A stretch of 64,000 bases of DNA, taken from the NCBI RefSeq assembly GCF_013407765.1, contig NZ_JACBZD010000002.1, positions 878,001-942,000 on the forward strand. Direction: 5' to 3'. Positions 9,530 to 20,693 of this stretch are shown here, piece by piece. Numbering within the stretch: the stretch's first letter is position 1; each line of letters opens with the position of its first letter. Under the pieces are notes generated by a model that saw only the letters and a program-made list of their open reading frames with translations, was not told the origin of the DNA and did no database searches. The translations under genes and the position numbers were made by a program. The DNA is from Allostreptomyces psammosilenae (GTDB taxonomy: Bacteria; Actinomycetota; Actinomycetes; Streptomycetales; Streptomycetaceae).

Positions 9530-10234
9530 ATGGCACTGCCGTCCATCGCCCCCTACGCCCTGCCCACCGAGGACGAGCTGCCCCCCGCCCGGGTCCCGTG
9601 GACCATCGACCCGGGCCGCGCCGCCCTGCTGGTGCACGACATGGAACGCCACTTCGTGGACGCCTTCCCCCAGGGCGCCGAGCCGATCCGCACCGCCGTC
9701 GCCCACATCGCCACCCTCACCGCGGCCGCCCGCGCCGCCGGCACCCCCGTCATCTACTGCGCCCAACCGTCCGGCCAGACGCCCGCGCAGCGCGGCCTGC
9801 AACTGGAGTGGTGGGGGCCGGGCGTCGGCGACGACCCGGCGCGGGCCGCCGTCATCGACGAACTCACGCCGCTGCCCGGCGACGTCACCCTCACCAAGTG
9901 GCGCTACAGCGCCTTCCAGCGCACCCGGCTGGCGGAACTGCTGGCCGAGCGGGGGCGCGACCAGCTCGTCGTCACCGGGATCTACGCCCACATCGGCTGC
10001 CTGATGACCGCCGCGGACGCCTTCCAGCGCGACATCCAGGCATTCCTGGTGGCCGACGCCGTCGCCGACTTCAGCCCGGAGGAGCACCGGCAGGCGCTGC
10101 GCTGGGCGGCCGGGCGCTGCGCCGTCGTCCTGTCCACCCGCCGGGCCGCCGCCCAGCTCGGTGACCCCGGCCGGCGGCCGGACGCGGCGGAGACCGCGCC
10201 GCCGTCGCTCGCCGGAGCGCCGACCGGCTCCTGA
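9530..10234 (+). CDS. dhbB: Isochorismatase without carrier domain
   Basis: Hydrolyses isochorismate to 2,3-dihydro-2,3-dihydroxybenzoate and pyruvate. At 234 aa it corresponds only to the N-terminal isochorismatase domain of EntB/DhbB. The catalytic elements are visible: Asp in LLVHDMERHF near residue 41, Lys in LTKWRYSAF, and GIYAHIGCLMTAADAF. Bacillus DhbB and E. coli EntB continue into an aryl carrier domain; here the protein stops after an Ala/Pro tail and the carrier is encoded separately 160 bp downstream. The start is ATG 9530; the ribosome site (GAAAGG at about 9513) is modest. Confidence 0.94.
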   Translation: MALPSIAPYALPTEDELPPARVPWTIDPGRAALLVHDMERHFVDAFPQGAEPIRTAVAHIATLTAAARAAGTPVIYCAQPSGQTPAQRGLQLEWWGPGVGDDPARAAVIDELTPLPGDVTLTKWRYSAFQRTRLAELLAERGRDQLVVTGIYAHIGCLMTAADAFQRDIQAFLVADAVADFSPEEHRQALRWAAGRCAVVLSTRRAAAQLGDPGRRPDAAETAPPSLAGAPTGS

Positions 10235-10394
10235 CCCGGCGACGGCCCCGCGGCGGCCTCCCGCGACGGCTCCCGCGACGGCCCCCCGCGACGGCTCCCG
10301 GGATGGCCCCCCCGCGACGCCCGACGCCCCCGCCCCACCCCGCACGTCCAACCGCCCCGTTCACCCTCACGCCCCACCCGCCCCGGAGGAACCC
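10235..10394 (+). repeat. Gap with 12-13-bp tandem repeats between dhbB and the carrier gene
   Basis: Degenerate units of CCCGCGACGGCT/C repeat about five times between 10258 and 10320. There is no gene. It sits where EntB-type proteins have a continuous linker, but contains stop codons in the dhbB frame. Confidence 0.7.
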
Positions 10395-10640
10395 ATGACC
10401 ACCACCCCCCTCACCCGGGAGTCCGTCCGCGCGGACATCGCCGCGCTGCTCGGCGAGTCGCCGGCCGACATCGCGGACGACGTCGACCTGCTGCTGCTCG
10501 GCCTGGACTCCATCCGCCTGATGACGCTGGTCGAACGGTGGCGCCGGGCCGGCGTGGACGTCTCCTTCGTCGACCTGGCCGAACGCCCCACCCTCGCCGA
10601 CTGGTGGCGGCTGCTCGCCGACCGGCTCCCCACCGCCTGA
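10395..10640 (+). CDS. Stand-alone aryl carrier protein
   Basis: 81-aa phosphopantetheine carrier. LGLDSIRLM places the attachment Ser at residue 39. Length and position match the C-terminal ArCP domain of EntB/DhbB, here on its own gene. The expected role is to carry the dihydroxybenzoyl thioester from the ligase to the condensation domain of the NRPS. The start is ATG 10395 with GGAGGA at 10385-10390; it ends 36 bp before the NRPS, so co-transcription is likely. A Sfp-type transferase must activate it, and the PPTase at 43193-44059 is a candidate. Confidence 0.92.
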   Translation: MTTTPLTRESVRADIAALLGESPADIADDVDLLLLGLDSIRLMTLVERWRRAGVDVSFVDLAERPTLADWWRLLADRLPTA

Positions 10641-10676
10641 CCGGCCCCCGGCCCCATCCGCCCCGGAGCACCGCCC

Positions 10677-14906
<4,230 letters not shown>

Positions 14907-14914
14907 CCCTTCCC

Positions 14915-14948
14915 CGCGCCCGCCCGGCGCCAGCGCCGGGCGGGCGCG
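14915..14948. terminator. Hairpin terminator after the siderophore locus
   Basis: A perfect 15-bp stem (CGCGCCCGCCCGGCG and complement) with a 4-nt loop lies between the convergent NRPS (+) and GNAT (-) genes; it can serve both. Confidence 0.75.
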
Positions 14949-14960
14949 GCGGGCGATCGG

Positions 14961-15407
14961 TCAGCGCGCGTCCATGGCGTAGGTCAGGAACGGCGTGCGG
15001 ACGGCGTGGCGGTCGTAGGCCGCGCGGGCCCGGTAGTTGTCCTCGGCGGTGCGCCAGCGGACCGAAGGCCACCCCTGCGCGACGGCGACCCGGCGCAGCT
15101 CGTCGAGGAGCGCGTCGACCACGCCACCGCCGCGGTGCGCCGGATCGACGAACAGGTCGTCGAGGAAGCCGCGGGTGCCGCTCAGCGGGGAGTCCTCCGC
15201 CCGGTAGTGGGCCAGGCCGACCGGGGTGCCGTCCTCGGTGCGGGCGATCAGGCAGCGCGTCGAACGGTCCGGGTCGTGGATCCACGACCATGCCCGCTCC
15301 ACGTCGGCCTCGGTCAGCTCCACCTCGTAGAACTCGGCGTAGCCGGCGAAGAGCTCACGCCACCTCGGGTAGTCCTCGGGGCGGGCCGGGGAGACGGTGA
15401 CGGTCAT
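14961..15407 (-). CDS. GNAT-family N-acetyltransferase
   Basis: 148-aa single-domain GNAT, predicted to transfer acetyl from acetyl-CoA to an unknown amine. The FLDDLFVDPAHRGGGVVDALL stretch is motif A with a slightly altered pyrophosphate loop (RGGGV instead of R/QxxGxG/A), and NYRARAAYDR is the C-terminal motif B. The start is ATG 15407 with GGAG upstream on the minus strand. It converges on the NRPS and diverges from the next GNAT; nothing ties it to siderophore synthesis. Confidence 0.88.
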   Translation of the reverse strand: MTVTVSPARPEDYPRWRELFAGYAEFYEVELTEADVERAWSWIHDPDRSTRCLIARTEDGTPVGLAHYRAEDSPLSGTRGFLDDLFVDPAHRGGGVVDALLDELRRVAVAQGWPSVRWRTAEDNYRARAAYDRHAVRTPFLTYAMDAR

Positions 15408-15547
15408 GCGGGGACTCCTGCGGGGTTGTCGAACGTCGGGACCGGCCGAGACGCTACCGAACCGGCCCGCCCGCCCCGCCGCCCACCCGGCAGGAGCGGC
15501 GCGCGTGGGCGGTTGGTGCGCCTGGTGCGGGCTCGTACGGTGGGTGG

Positions 15548-16108
15548 GTGGTGGTTATCGAGGATGTCGAGGTGGCGCCGGGGGTCGTGATGCGGCCGGC
15601 GGTGGTCGGGGACGCGGAGGAGCTGTCCCGGGCCTACCGCCGCAACCGGGAGCACCTGCGGCCGTGGGAGCCGCGGCGGGGGGAGGCGTTCTACACCCCG
15701 GAGGGGCAGCGGGCACGGCTGCGGGAGCAGGTGGAACTGGCGGGCGCGGGGCGGCTGGTGCCGTGGGTGCTGGCGCGGGACGGCGTGATCGTCGGCGTGA
15801 TGACGCTGTCGAACGTCGCGCTGGGGCCGTTCCGCAGCGCCAACCTGGGGTACTGGGTGGACGCCGGGCACGTCGGGCGGGGGCTGGCGACCGCCGGCGT
15901 GCGGCTGGTGTGCCGGACGGCCGACGAGGTGCTGGGGCTGCACCGGATCGAGGCCGGGACGCTGATCGAGAACGCGGCCTCCCAGCGGGTGCTGGACAAG
16001 TGCGGCTTCGAGCGGATCGGGGTCGCGCGGGACTACCTGCACATCGATGGCCGGTGGCGGGACCACGTGCTCTTCCAGCGGATCCTGAACCGGCGCGCCC
16101 CCGGGTGA
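15548..16108 (+). CDS. RimJ/RimL-type N-acetyltransferase
   Basis: 186-aa GNAT of the ribosomal-protein/peptide N-acetyltransferase type. Features: RPAVVGDAEEL N-terminal strand, LGYWVDAGHVGRGLATAGVRL as motif A with the GRGLA acetyl-CoA loop, HRIEAGTLIENAASQRVLDK typical of RimJ/RimL, and CGFERIGVARDYLHIDGRW near the end. The start is GTG 15548; a second GTG follows at once. It is divergent from the preceding GNAT with a 140-bp shared promoter region. The substrate is unknown. Confidence 0.9.
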   Translation: MVVIEDVEVAPGVVMRPAVVGDAEELSRAYRRNREHLRPWEPRRGEAFYTPEGQRARLREQVELAGAGRLVPWVLARDGVIVGVMTLSNVALGPFRSANLGYWVDAGHVGRGLATAGVRLVCRTADEVLGLHRIEAGTLIENAASQRVLDKCGFERIGVARDYLHIDGRWRDHVLFQRILNRRAPG

Positions 16109-16217
16109 CCACCGGCCCGCGACGGGTGAGGCCCGGCCGGCGGCGGCATACGCTGGGAGGTGGAGAGCGGAAGGGGAGACGGCGGGCTCGCCCGGATGGC
16201 CGGGAGCCGCCGGGACG

Positions 16218-17231
16218 GTGACCACCATGAAACTCGCCCTGGCCGGCGACACCATGCTGGGCCGCATGGTCGCCGAGGAACTCGCCACGGTCCCGCCGAC
16301 CGCCCTGTTCTCCGACGGGGTGGTCGCGGCGGCGCACGAGGCCGACCTGTTCGTGCTCAACCTGGAGTGCGCCGTCTCCGAGCGCGGGGAGCGCTGGCCG
16401 GACCCGTACAAGCCGTTCTTCTTCCGGGCGCCGCCGATCGCCACCGAGGCGCTGCGCCACCTCGGCGTGGACTGCGTGACCCTGGCCAACAACCACGCCC
16501 TCGACTACGGCGTTCCGGCGCTGCTGGACACGCTGGAGCACCTGGCCGGCGCCGGGATCGCCTGCGTCGGCGCCGGCAGCGACGTCGCCACCGCCCGGGC
16601 GCCCGCCTTCCTCCAGGGCCCGCCCGAGGCGGGCAGGGGCGACGGGCTGAGCGTGGGCGTCGTCGGGGTCACCGACCACCCCCCGGACTACGCCGCCGGC
16701 CCCGACCACCCCGGCGTCGCCTACGCGGACCTGTACGCCGGCACGCCCGAGTGGCTGCTGGACATCGTCACCGGCCTGCGCACCGACATCCGCCTGGTCT
16801 TCCCGCACTGGGGGCCGAACATGGCCACCGAGCCGCTGGACCACGTGCGGCTGGCCGCCGAGGCGTTCCACGCGGCGGGCGCCACGCTGGTCGCCGGCCA
16901 CTCCGCGCACGTGTTCCAGGGCGTGCGCGACCACGTCCTGTACGACCTCGGGGACTTCATCGACGACTACGCCACCGACCCCCGCCTGCGCAACGACCTC
17001 GGCCTGCTCTTCCTGGTCACCTTCGACGGCCCCCGCCCGGTGCGGCTGGAGGCCGTCCCGCTCGCCCTGGACTACTGCCGCACCCGGCTCGCCGGCGCCG
17101 ACGAGCGGCGCTGGATCGCCCGGCGCTTCCGGAGCGCCTGCGCCGCGCTCGGCACCGAGGTGACCGAGCGCGGCGACCGCCTGGTCGTCGAGTGGGACGA
17201 GCGGGACGGGCGGGAGGAGCCGCCGCGGTAG
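16218..17231 (+). CDS. CapA-family metallophosphatase-like protein
   Basis: 337 aa. It resembles the CapA/PgsA family, named for poly-gamma-glutamate capsule synthesis but with a calcineurin-like phosphoesterase fold. Seen: AGDTMLGR, NLECAVSERG, LANNHALDYG, HWGPNM, AGHSAHVFQGV, which supply the Asp/Asn/His metal-site residues. No signal peptide or anchor is visible, unlike classical CapA. No capBC partner lies nearby, so a capsule role should not be assumed. The start is GTG 16218; ATG 16227 is an alternative without a better ribosome site. Confidence 0.88.
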   Translation: MTTMKLALAGDTMLGRMVAEELATVPPTALFSDGVVAAAHEADLFVLNLECAVSERGERWPDPYKPFFFRAPPIATEALRHLGVDCVTLANNHALDYGVPALLDTLEHLAGAGIACVGAGSDVATARAPAFLQGPPEAGRGDGLSVGVVGVTDHPPDYAAGPDHPGVAYADLYAGTPEWLLDIVTGLRTDIRLVFPHWGPNMATEPLDHVRLAAEAFHAAGATLVAGHSAHVFQGVRDHVLYDLGDFIDDYATDPRLRNDLGLLFLVTFDGPRPVRLEAVPLALDYCRTRLAGADERRWIARRFRSACAALGTEVTERGDRLVVEWDERDGREEPPR

Positions 17232-17246
17232 GCGGGACGGCGACGC

Positions 17247-17290
17247 CGCCCCGCTCAGGCGCCGCCCCGCTCAGGCGCCGCCCCGCTCAG
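17247..17290 (+). repeat. 16-bp tandem repeat at converging gene ends
   Basis: CCGCCCCGCTCAGGCG occurs twice plus a partial third copy; the partial copy provides the stop codon of the leftward DJ-1 gene. Confidence 0.8.
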
Positions 17291-18042
17291 CGGGCCGGGC
17301 GCCAGACCGTGCCGCGGCGCTCGTACTCCAGGATCTCCTCCACCTCGACGGCCAGCTCGGCGCCGAAGTGGCGCTCCACCAGCCACAGCGACAGGTCCAG
17401 GCCGGAGGTGACGCCGCCGGCGGTGACCAGGTCGCCGTCGTCCACCACCCGGCCCGGCCGGACGAGCCCGCCCTGCGCCCGCAGGTCCTCCACCGCCCGG
17501 TGGTGGGTGGTGCAGGGGCGCCCCCGGGTGATCCCCGCGGCGGAGAGCAGCATCACCCCGGTGCACACGCCGACCACGACCAGCCCCGGACGCACCGCGG
17601 CGGCCAGCTTCGCGGGCAGCACGCCCCGCTCGATCTCCCGCCGCACGCCCGGCTGCTCCGCCGTGCGGTAGCCGCCGCCGGCCACGATCATCACGTCGGC
17701 GTCCCGCGGCGACCAGGCCCGCTCCACGACGATCGGCGTGCCCCAGCCGGCGGTGACCGTCCCGGTCTCGTGCGCGGCCACCAGGGTGCAGCTCAGGTCC
17801 GCGCCGAGCGCCCGGGCCAGGCCGAACACCTCCACGGACGCCATGAAGTCCAGCTCCTCCACCCCCTCGAACATGACCAGCTGGATCCGCACGGTGCGGC
17901 GGCGTGCCGCGTCACCGGCGGCGGGCGCGGCGGCGGCCCGGGCGGCGTCGGCGTGGGCGGCGCCGGGGGCCAGCGCGGTGGTGGCGGTGACCGCGCCGGT
18001 GGCGGCGGCCAGTGAGGTGCGGATCAGGTTCCTGCGTCGCAT
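17287..18042 (-). CDS. Tat-exported DJ-1/PfpI-family protein
   Basis: 251 aa. The N-terminus MRRRNLIRTSLAAATGAV with a following AHA site looks like a twin-arginine signal, so the mature protein should be extracytoplasmic. The body is a class-I glutamine amidotransferase-like DJ-1/PfpI domain: VMFEGVEELDFM start, MIVAGGGYRT, nucleophile elbow VVGVCTGVMLL with the active Cys, and CTTHHRAVEDL with catalytic His. This resembles isonitrile-hydratase (InhA)-type members or the sensor half of GlxA/AraC regulators, but there is no DNA-binding domain. The start is ATG 18042 with GGGGA upstream. The function is not inferable beyond the family. Confidence 0.88.
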   Translation of the reverse strand: MRRRNLIRTSLAAATGAVTATTALAPGAAHADAARAAAAPAAGDAARRRTVRIQLVMFEGVEELDFMASVEVFGLARALGADLSCTLVAAHETGTVTAGWGTPIVVERAWSPRDADVMIVAGGGYRTAEQPGVRREIERGVLPAKLAAAVRPGLVVVGVCTGVMLLSAAGITRGRPCTTHHRAVEDLRAQGGLVRPGRVVDDGDLVTAGGVTSGLDLSLWLVERHFGAELAVEVEEILEYERRGTVWRPAR

Positions 18043-18235
18043 GGGCGTGCTCCCCCTGGTGGGCGTGCGCGAGAACCCGCCGTCTCGGGCGGGCGTCGGA
18101 CCTCCAGGGAGTCGAGGCGGCGCGGGGGAAAGTTCCCGGCCGAGGGCCGCGAGCAGGCCGGGCTTGACGTTCCGGGCCGGCGCGGCTCTAATCGCTACCC
18201 AGGTCGCGTGACGCCAGCCGGAGGACGCTGGTGGC

Positions 18236-19252
18236 ATGGAGGCCGCGAACCATGGGAACCCCATGACTTCGAGCATCACCAACTCCACACCGTCGACACA
18301 CCCCGCCCCCGCGCAGCCCCGCGAGGACTTCAACCGCCCGATCATCGAGGAGTTCCGGGCGAACCACGGGAGGGTGGGCGGGCCCTTCGAGGGCGGCGAT
18401 CTGCTGCTCCTGACCACCTTCGGCGCCCGGAGCGGCGCCCCGCACACCGTCCCCCTGGGATACGTCGCGGACGGCGACCGCCTGCTGGTCGTCGGCTCCG
18501 CGGGCGGCTCGCCCAGGCACCCGGCCTGGTACCACAACGTGCTGGCCAACCCGGCGGTCACCGTCGAGGTGGGCGACCGGACCTACCCGGCCAGGGCCGT
18601 GCCCGCGCACGGCGAGGAACGCGACCGGCTCTTCGCCCTCGTGGTGGCGGCGGTCCCCGGCTACGCCGACTACCAGGCGCGGACCGCGCGGACCATTCCG
18701 GTCGTGGCCCTGCACGCCGCCGATCCGGCGGAGGAACCGCCGCGCGCGCGGGCCATGGCGGACCAGTTCCTGGAGATCCACGACTGGCTGCGCGAGGAGC
18801 TGGCGCGGCTGCGCGAACAGGTCGCCGCCCCGCCGGCCGGCGCGGCCGGCGGCACCCCGGCGCGGCTGGGCGTGGAGCTGCGCCGGCACTGCCTCACCTT
18901 CTGTGACGCGCTGCGGGTGCACCACACCGGGGAGGACGTCGGGGCGTTCCCCGAGCTGGAGCGGCGTCACCCGGAGCTGGGCCCGGCGCTGGCCCGGCTG
19001 CGGGAGGAGCACGCCGTGCTGGCCCGCCTGCTGGCCGAGCTCCAGGCGCTCCTCGACGACGACCCGAGCAGCGGCGACGGCTCTCGCGGCGACGGCCCGG
19101 CTCGCCGCGCCGACCGCGACCCGGACCGGCTCCGGGCCGACCTCGAACGGCTGGCGTCCGAGCTGGACGCCCACTTCGCCTACGAGGAGGAGCACCTGCT
19201 GCCGGCGCTGCGGGACATCCCGGCGGTGCCGCTGCCCCCGCCCGCGCCGTAA
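18236..19252 (+). CDS. Ddn-like F420-dependent reductase fused to a hemerythrin domain
   Basis: 338 aa with two joined modules. Residues ~30-165 match the deazaflavin (F420)-dependent nitroreductase/quinone reductase family (LLLTTFGARSG, HPAWYHNVLANPAVTVEVG, YPARAV). Residues ~175-330 form a hemerythrin/HHE four-helix domain with a plausible di-iron ligand set: EIHDWL, LRRHC, HHTGED, EEHAVL, HFAYEEEHLL. The likely theme is redox or oxygen/NO sensing coupled to a flavin-type reductase; the reaction is unknown. The start is ATG 18236 with GGAGGA at 18220-18225; ATG 18263 is possible. It diverges from the DJ-1 gene. Confidence 0.87.
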   Translation: MEAANHGNPMTSSITNSTPSTHPAPAQPREDFNRPIIEEFRANHGRVGGPFEGGDLLLLTTFGARSGAPHTVPLGYVADGDRLLVVGSAGGSPRHPAWYHNVLANPAVTVEVGDRTYPARAVPAHGEERDRLFALVVAAVPGYADYQARTARTIPVVALHAADPAEEPPRARAMADQFLEIHDWLREELARLREQVAAPPAGAAGGTPARLGVELRRHCLTFCDALRVHHTGEDVGAFPELERRHPELGPALARLREEHAVLARLLAELQALLDDDPSSGDGSRGDGPARRADRDPDRLRADLERLASELDAHFAYEEEHLLPALRDIPAVPLPPPAP

Positions 19253-19371
19253 CCCCCGGCACCGTACCCCCCGGCGCCGTAACCCCGGCCGAGCCGGTGG
19301 CGACCCGCGCGGCCCGGCGGCACTCCCGCCGGGCCGCGTGGCGGGCCGGGCGCGGCGGACCGGAACGGCCG

Positions 19372-19788
19372 TCAGACCACGCCGCTCGCCCGCTCGATGG
19401 CGAAGCGCACCACGACGCGCTCCGGCGCCGCGACGGCGGCGCGGAACTCGTCCCAGCTCGGCGGCTCGGTGGCGGGCAGCGCGCCGTACAGGCCGCGCAG
19501 CGCCTCCTCGTCCAGCGCCTCCTCGGGCGGGAGCAGCTCGGCCGTCCCCTCGACCTGGACCCACGAGCCGAAGAACCCGTCCTCCATCACGCACAGCGCG
19601 ACCCGCGGGTCCCGCCGCACGTTGCGGGCCTTGGCCCGCCCCTCGGTGGTGCTGAGCACCACCCGGCCGGCCCCGTCCAGCGCCGCCAGCACGGGGGAGA
19701 GCTGCGGGCGCCCGTCCGCGCGGAAGGTGGTGAACACCCCGCGGTGCCGGGTGGCGAGAAAGGCACGGGCCTGATCGGCAGTCAACAC
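19372..19788 (-). CDS. PPOX-class F420/FMN-dependent oxidoreductase
   Basis: About 138 aa, split-barrel flavin/F420-binding fold of the Rv1155 type. Typical elements: FLATRHRGVFTTFRADGRPQLSPV, VVLSTTEGRAKARNVRRDPRVALCV, and a final VVVRFAIERASGVV strand. I prefer GTG 19788 because GGAGG lies 5 bases before it; an in-frame start at 19830 would add 14 residues. It is the second predicted F420-type protein within 1.2 kb and converges on the Ddn-hemerythrin gene. The substrate is unknown. Confidence 0.85.
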   Translation of the reverse strand: MLTADQARAFLATRHRGVFTTFRADGRPQLSPVLAALDGAGRVVLSTTEGRAKARNVRRDPRVALCVMEDGFFGSWVQVEGTAELLPPEEALDEEALRGLYGALPATEPPSWDEFRAAVAAPERVVVRFAIERASGVV

Positions 19789-19872
19789 GGGCGCCTCCGC
19801 TGTCACTGAGTCATCGTCAGTTGACAGCATACGCAGGCGCCGTCCGGCCGCCCCCGGGCGGCGGTCGGCCGG

Positions 19873-20439
19873 TCAGGCGGCCGGGCCGGCGTAGCAGTGC
19901 ACGGTGACCGTCTCCCCCGTTCCCCAGCGGCGTCGCACGGTGGCCAGCCGCTGCCAGCCCAGGCGCTCGTACAGGGCGGTGGCGGCGGTGTCGGAGTCCA
20001 GGACCTCCAGGACGGGATGGAGGCCGCGCTCCCGTGCCCCGCGCACGACGGCCGCGACCAGGCGGGTCCCCACCCCCTGGCCGCGGGCCCGCGGGGCCAC
20101 GAACAGCCGGCTGACCACCCCCGCGCCCTCCGCCGGCGTCCCGCTCTGACGGGCCCACAGCGGCGGCGCCGCGTCCGCGTCGGTGGCGCAGCACAGCGCG
20201 ACGTGGCCGACCGGGACGCCGTCGGACTCGGCCACCCAGGCGGCCAGCAGCGCCGGGTGGGTCAGCCAGCCGGCCGGATCCGCCGGCCAGCGCCGCGGGT
20301 AGCCGTCCCGCTCGTGCACCTCGGCCAGCAGGTCGACGCAGGCGTCGAGGTGGTGCTCGGCGCGGTGCCGGATGACGTAGGGCGCCGGTCGGTCGGAGGC
20401 GGAGCGCGGTGCCGGACCGGTGGTGTCGTCCCGCTTCAT
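19873..20439 (-). CDS. GNAT-family N-acetyltransferase
   Basis: 188 aa. It has a clear GNAT core: VVSRLFVAPRARGQGVGTRLVAAVVRGA with a canonical RGQGVG acetyl-CoA loop, then ATALYERLGWQRLATV. The substrate is unknown. ATG 20439 is chosen although the ribosome site is poor; a GTG at 20457 would add six residues. It is possibly co-transcribed with the PPOX gene 42 bp downstream. Confidence 0.88.
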   Translation of the reverse strand: MKRDDTTGPAPRSASDRPAPYVIRHRAEHHLDACVDLLAEVHERDGYPRRWPADPAGWLTHPALLAAWVAESDGVPVGHVALCCATDADAAPPLWARQSGTPAEGAGVVSRLFVAPRARGQGVGTRLVAAVVRGARERGLHPVLEVLDSDTAATALYERLGWQRLATVRRRWGTGETVTVHCYAGPAA

Positions 20440-20693
20440 CGGGCCATCGAAACACACGTTCGTTACCGCCAGGAAAAGCCCGTGACCAGCGTGGCCGGCC
20501 CGGGGCGCGGGCGGCCACGTGTTCGGACGGGGCGGGCCCCGGCGGTTGATGTGTCGTCCGTCCGGGCAGCGGGGACGGCCGGACGGGTGAGCGGCGGGCC
20601 GCGCCTACGGACGGGTGGGCCTGACCGCCCGTTTAATCCGATCGTGACGCTTTGTGACTGACTGGTGATCCTATGATCGCCCAGAGGAGAAGC

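Noticed and set aside
20652-20677. TTGTGA / TATGAT as promoter of the PIG-L gene
   Set aside because: The -10-like hexamer is good but the spacer is only 14 bp; too weak to list as a feature.
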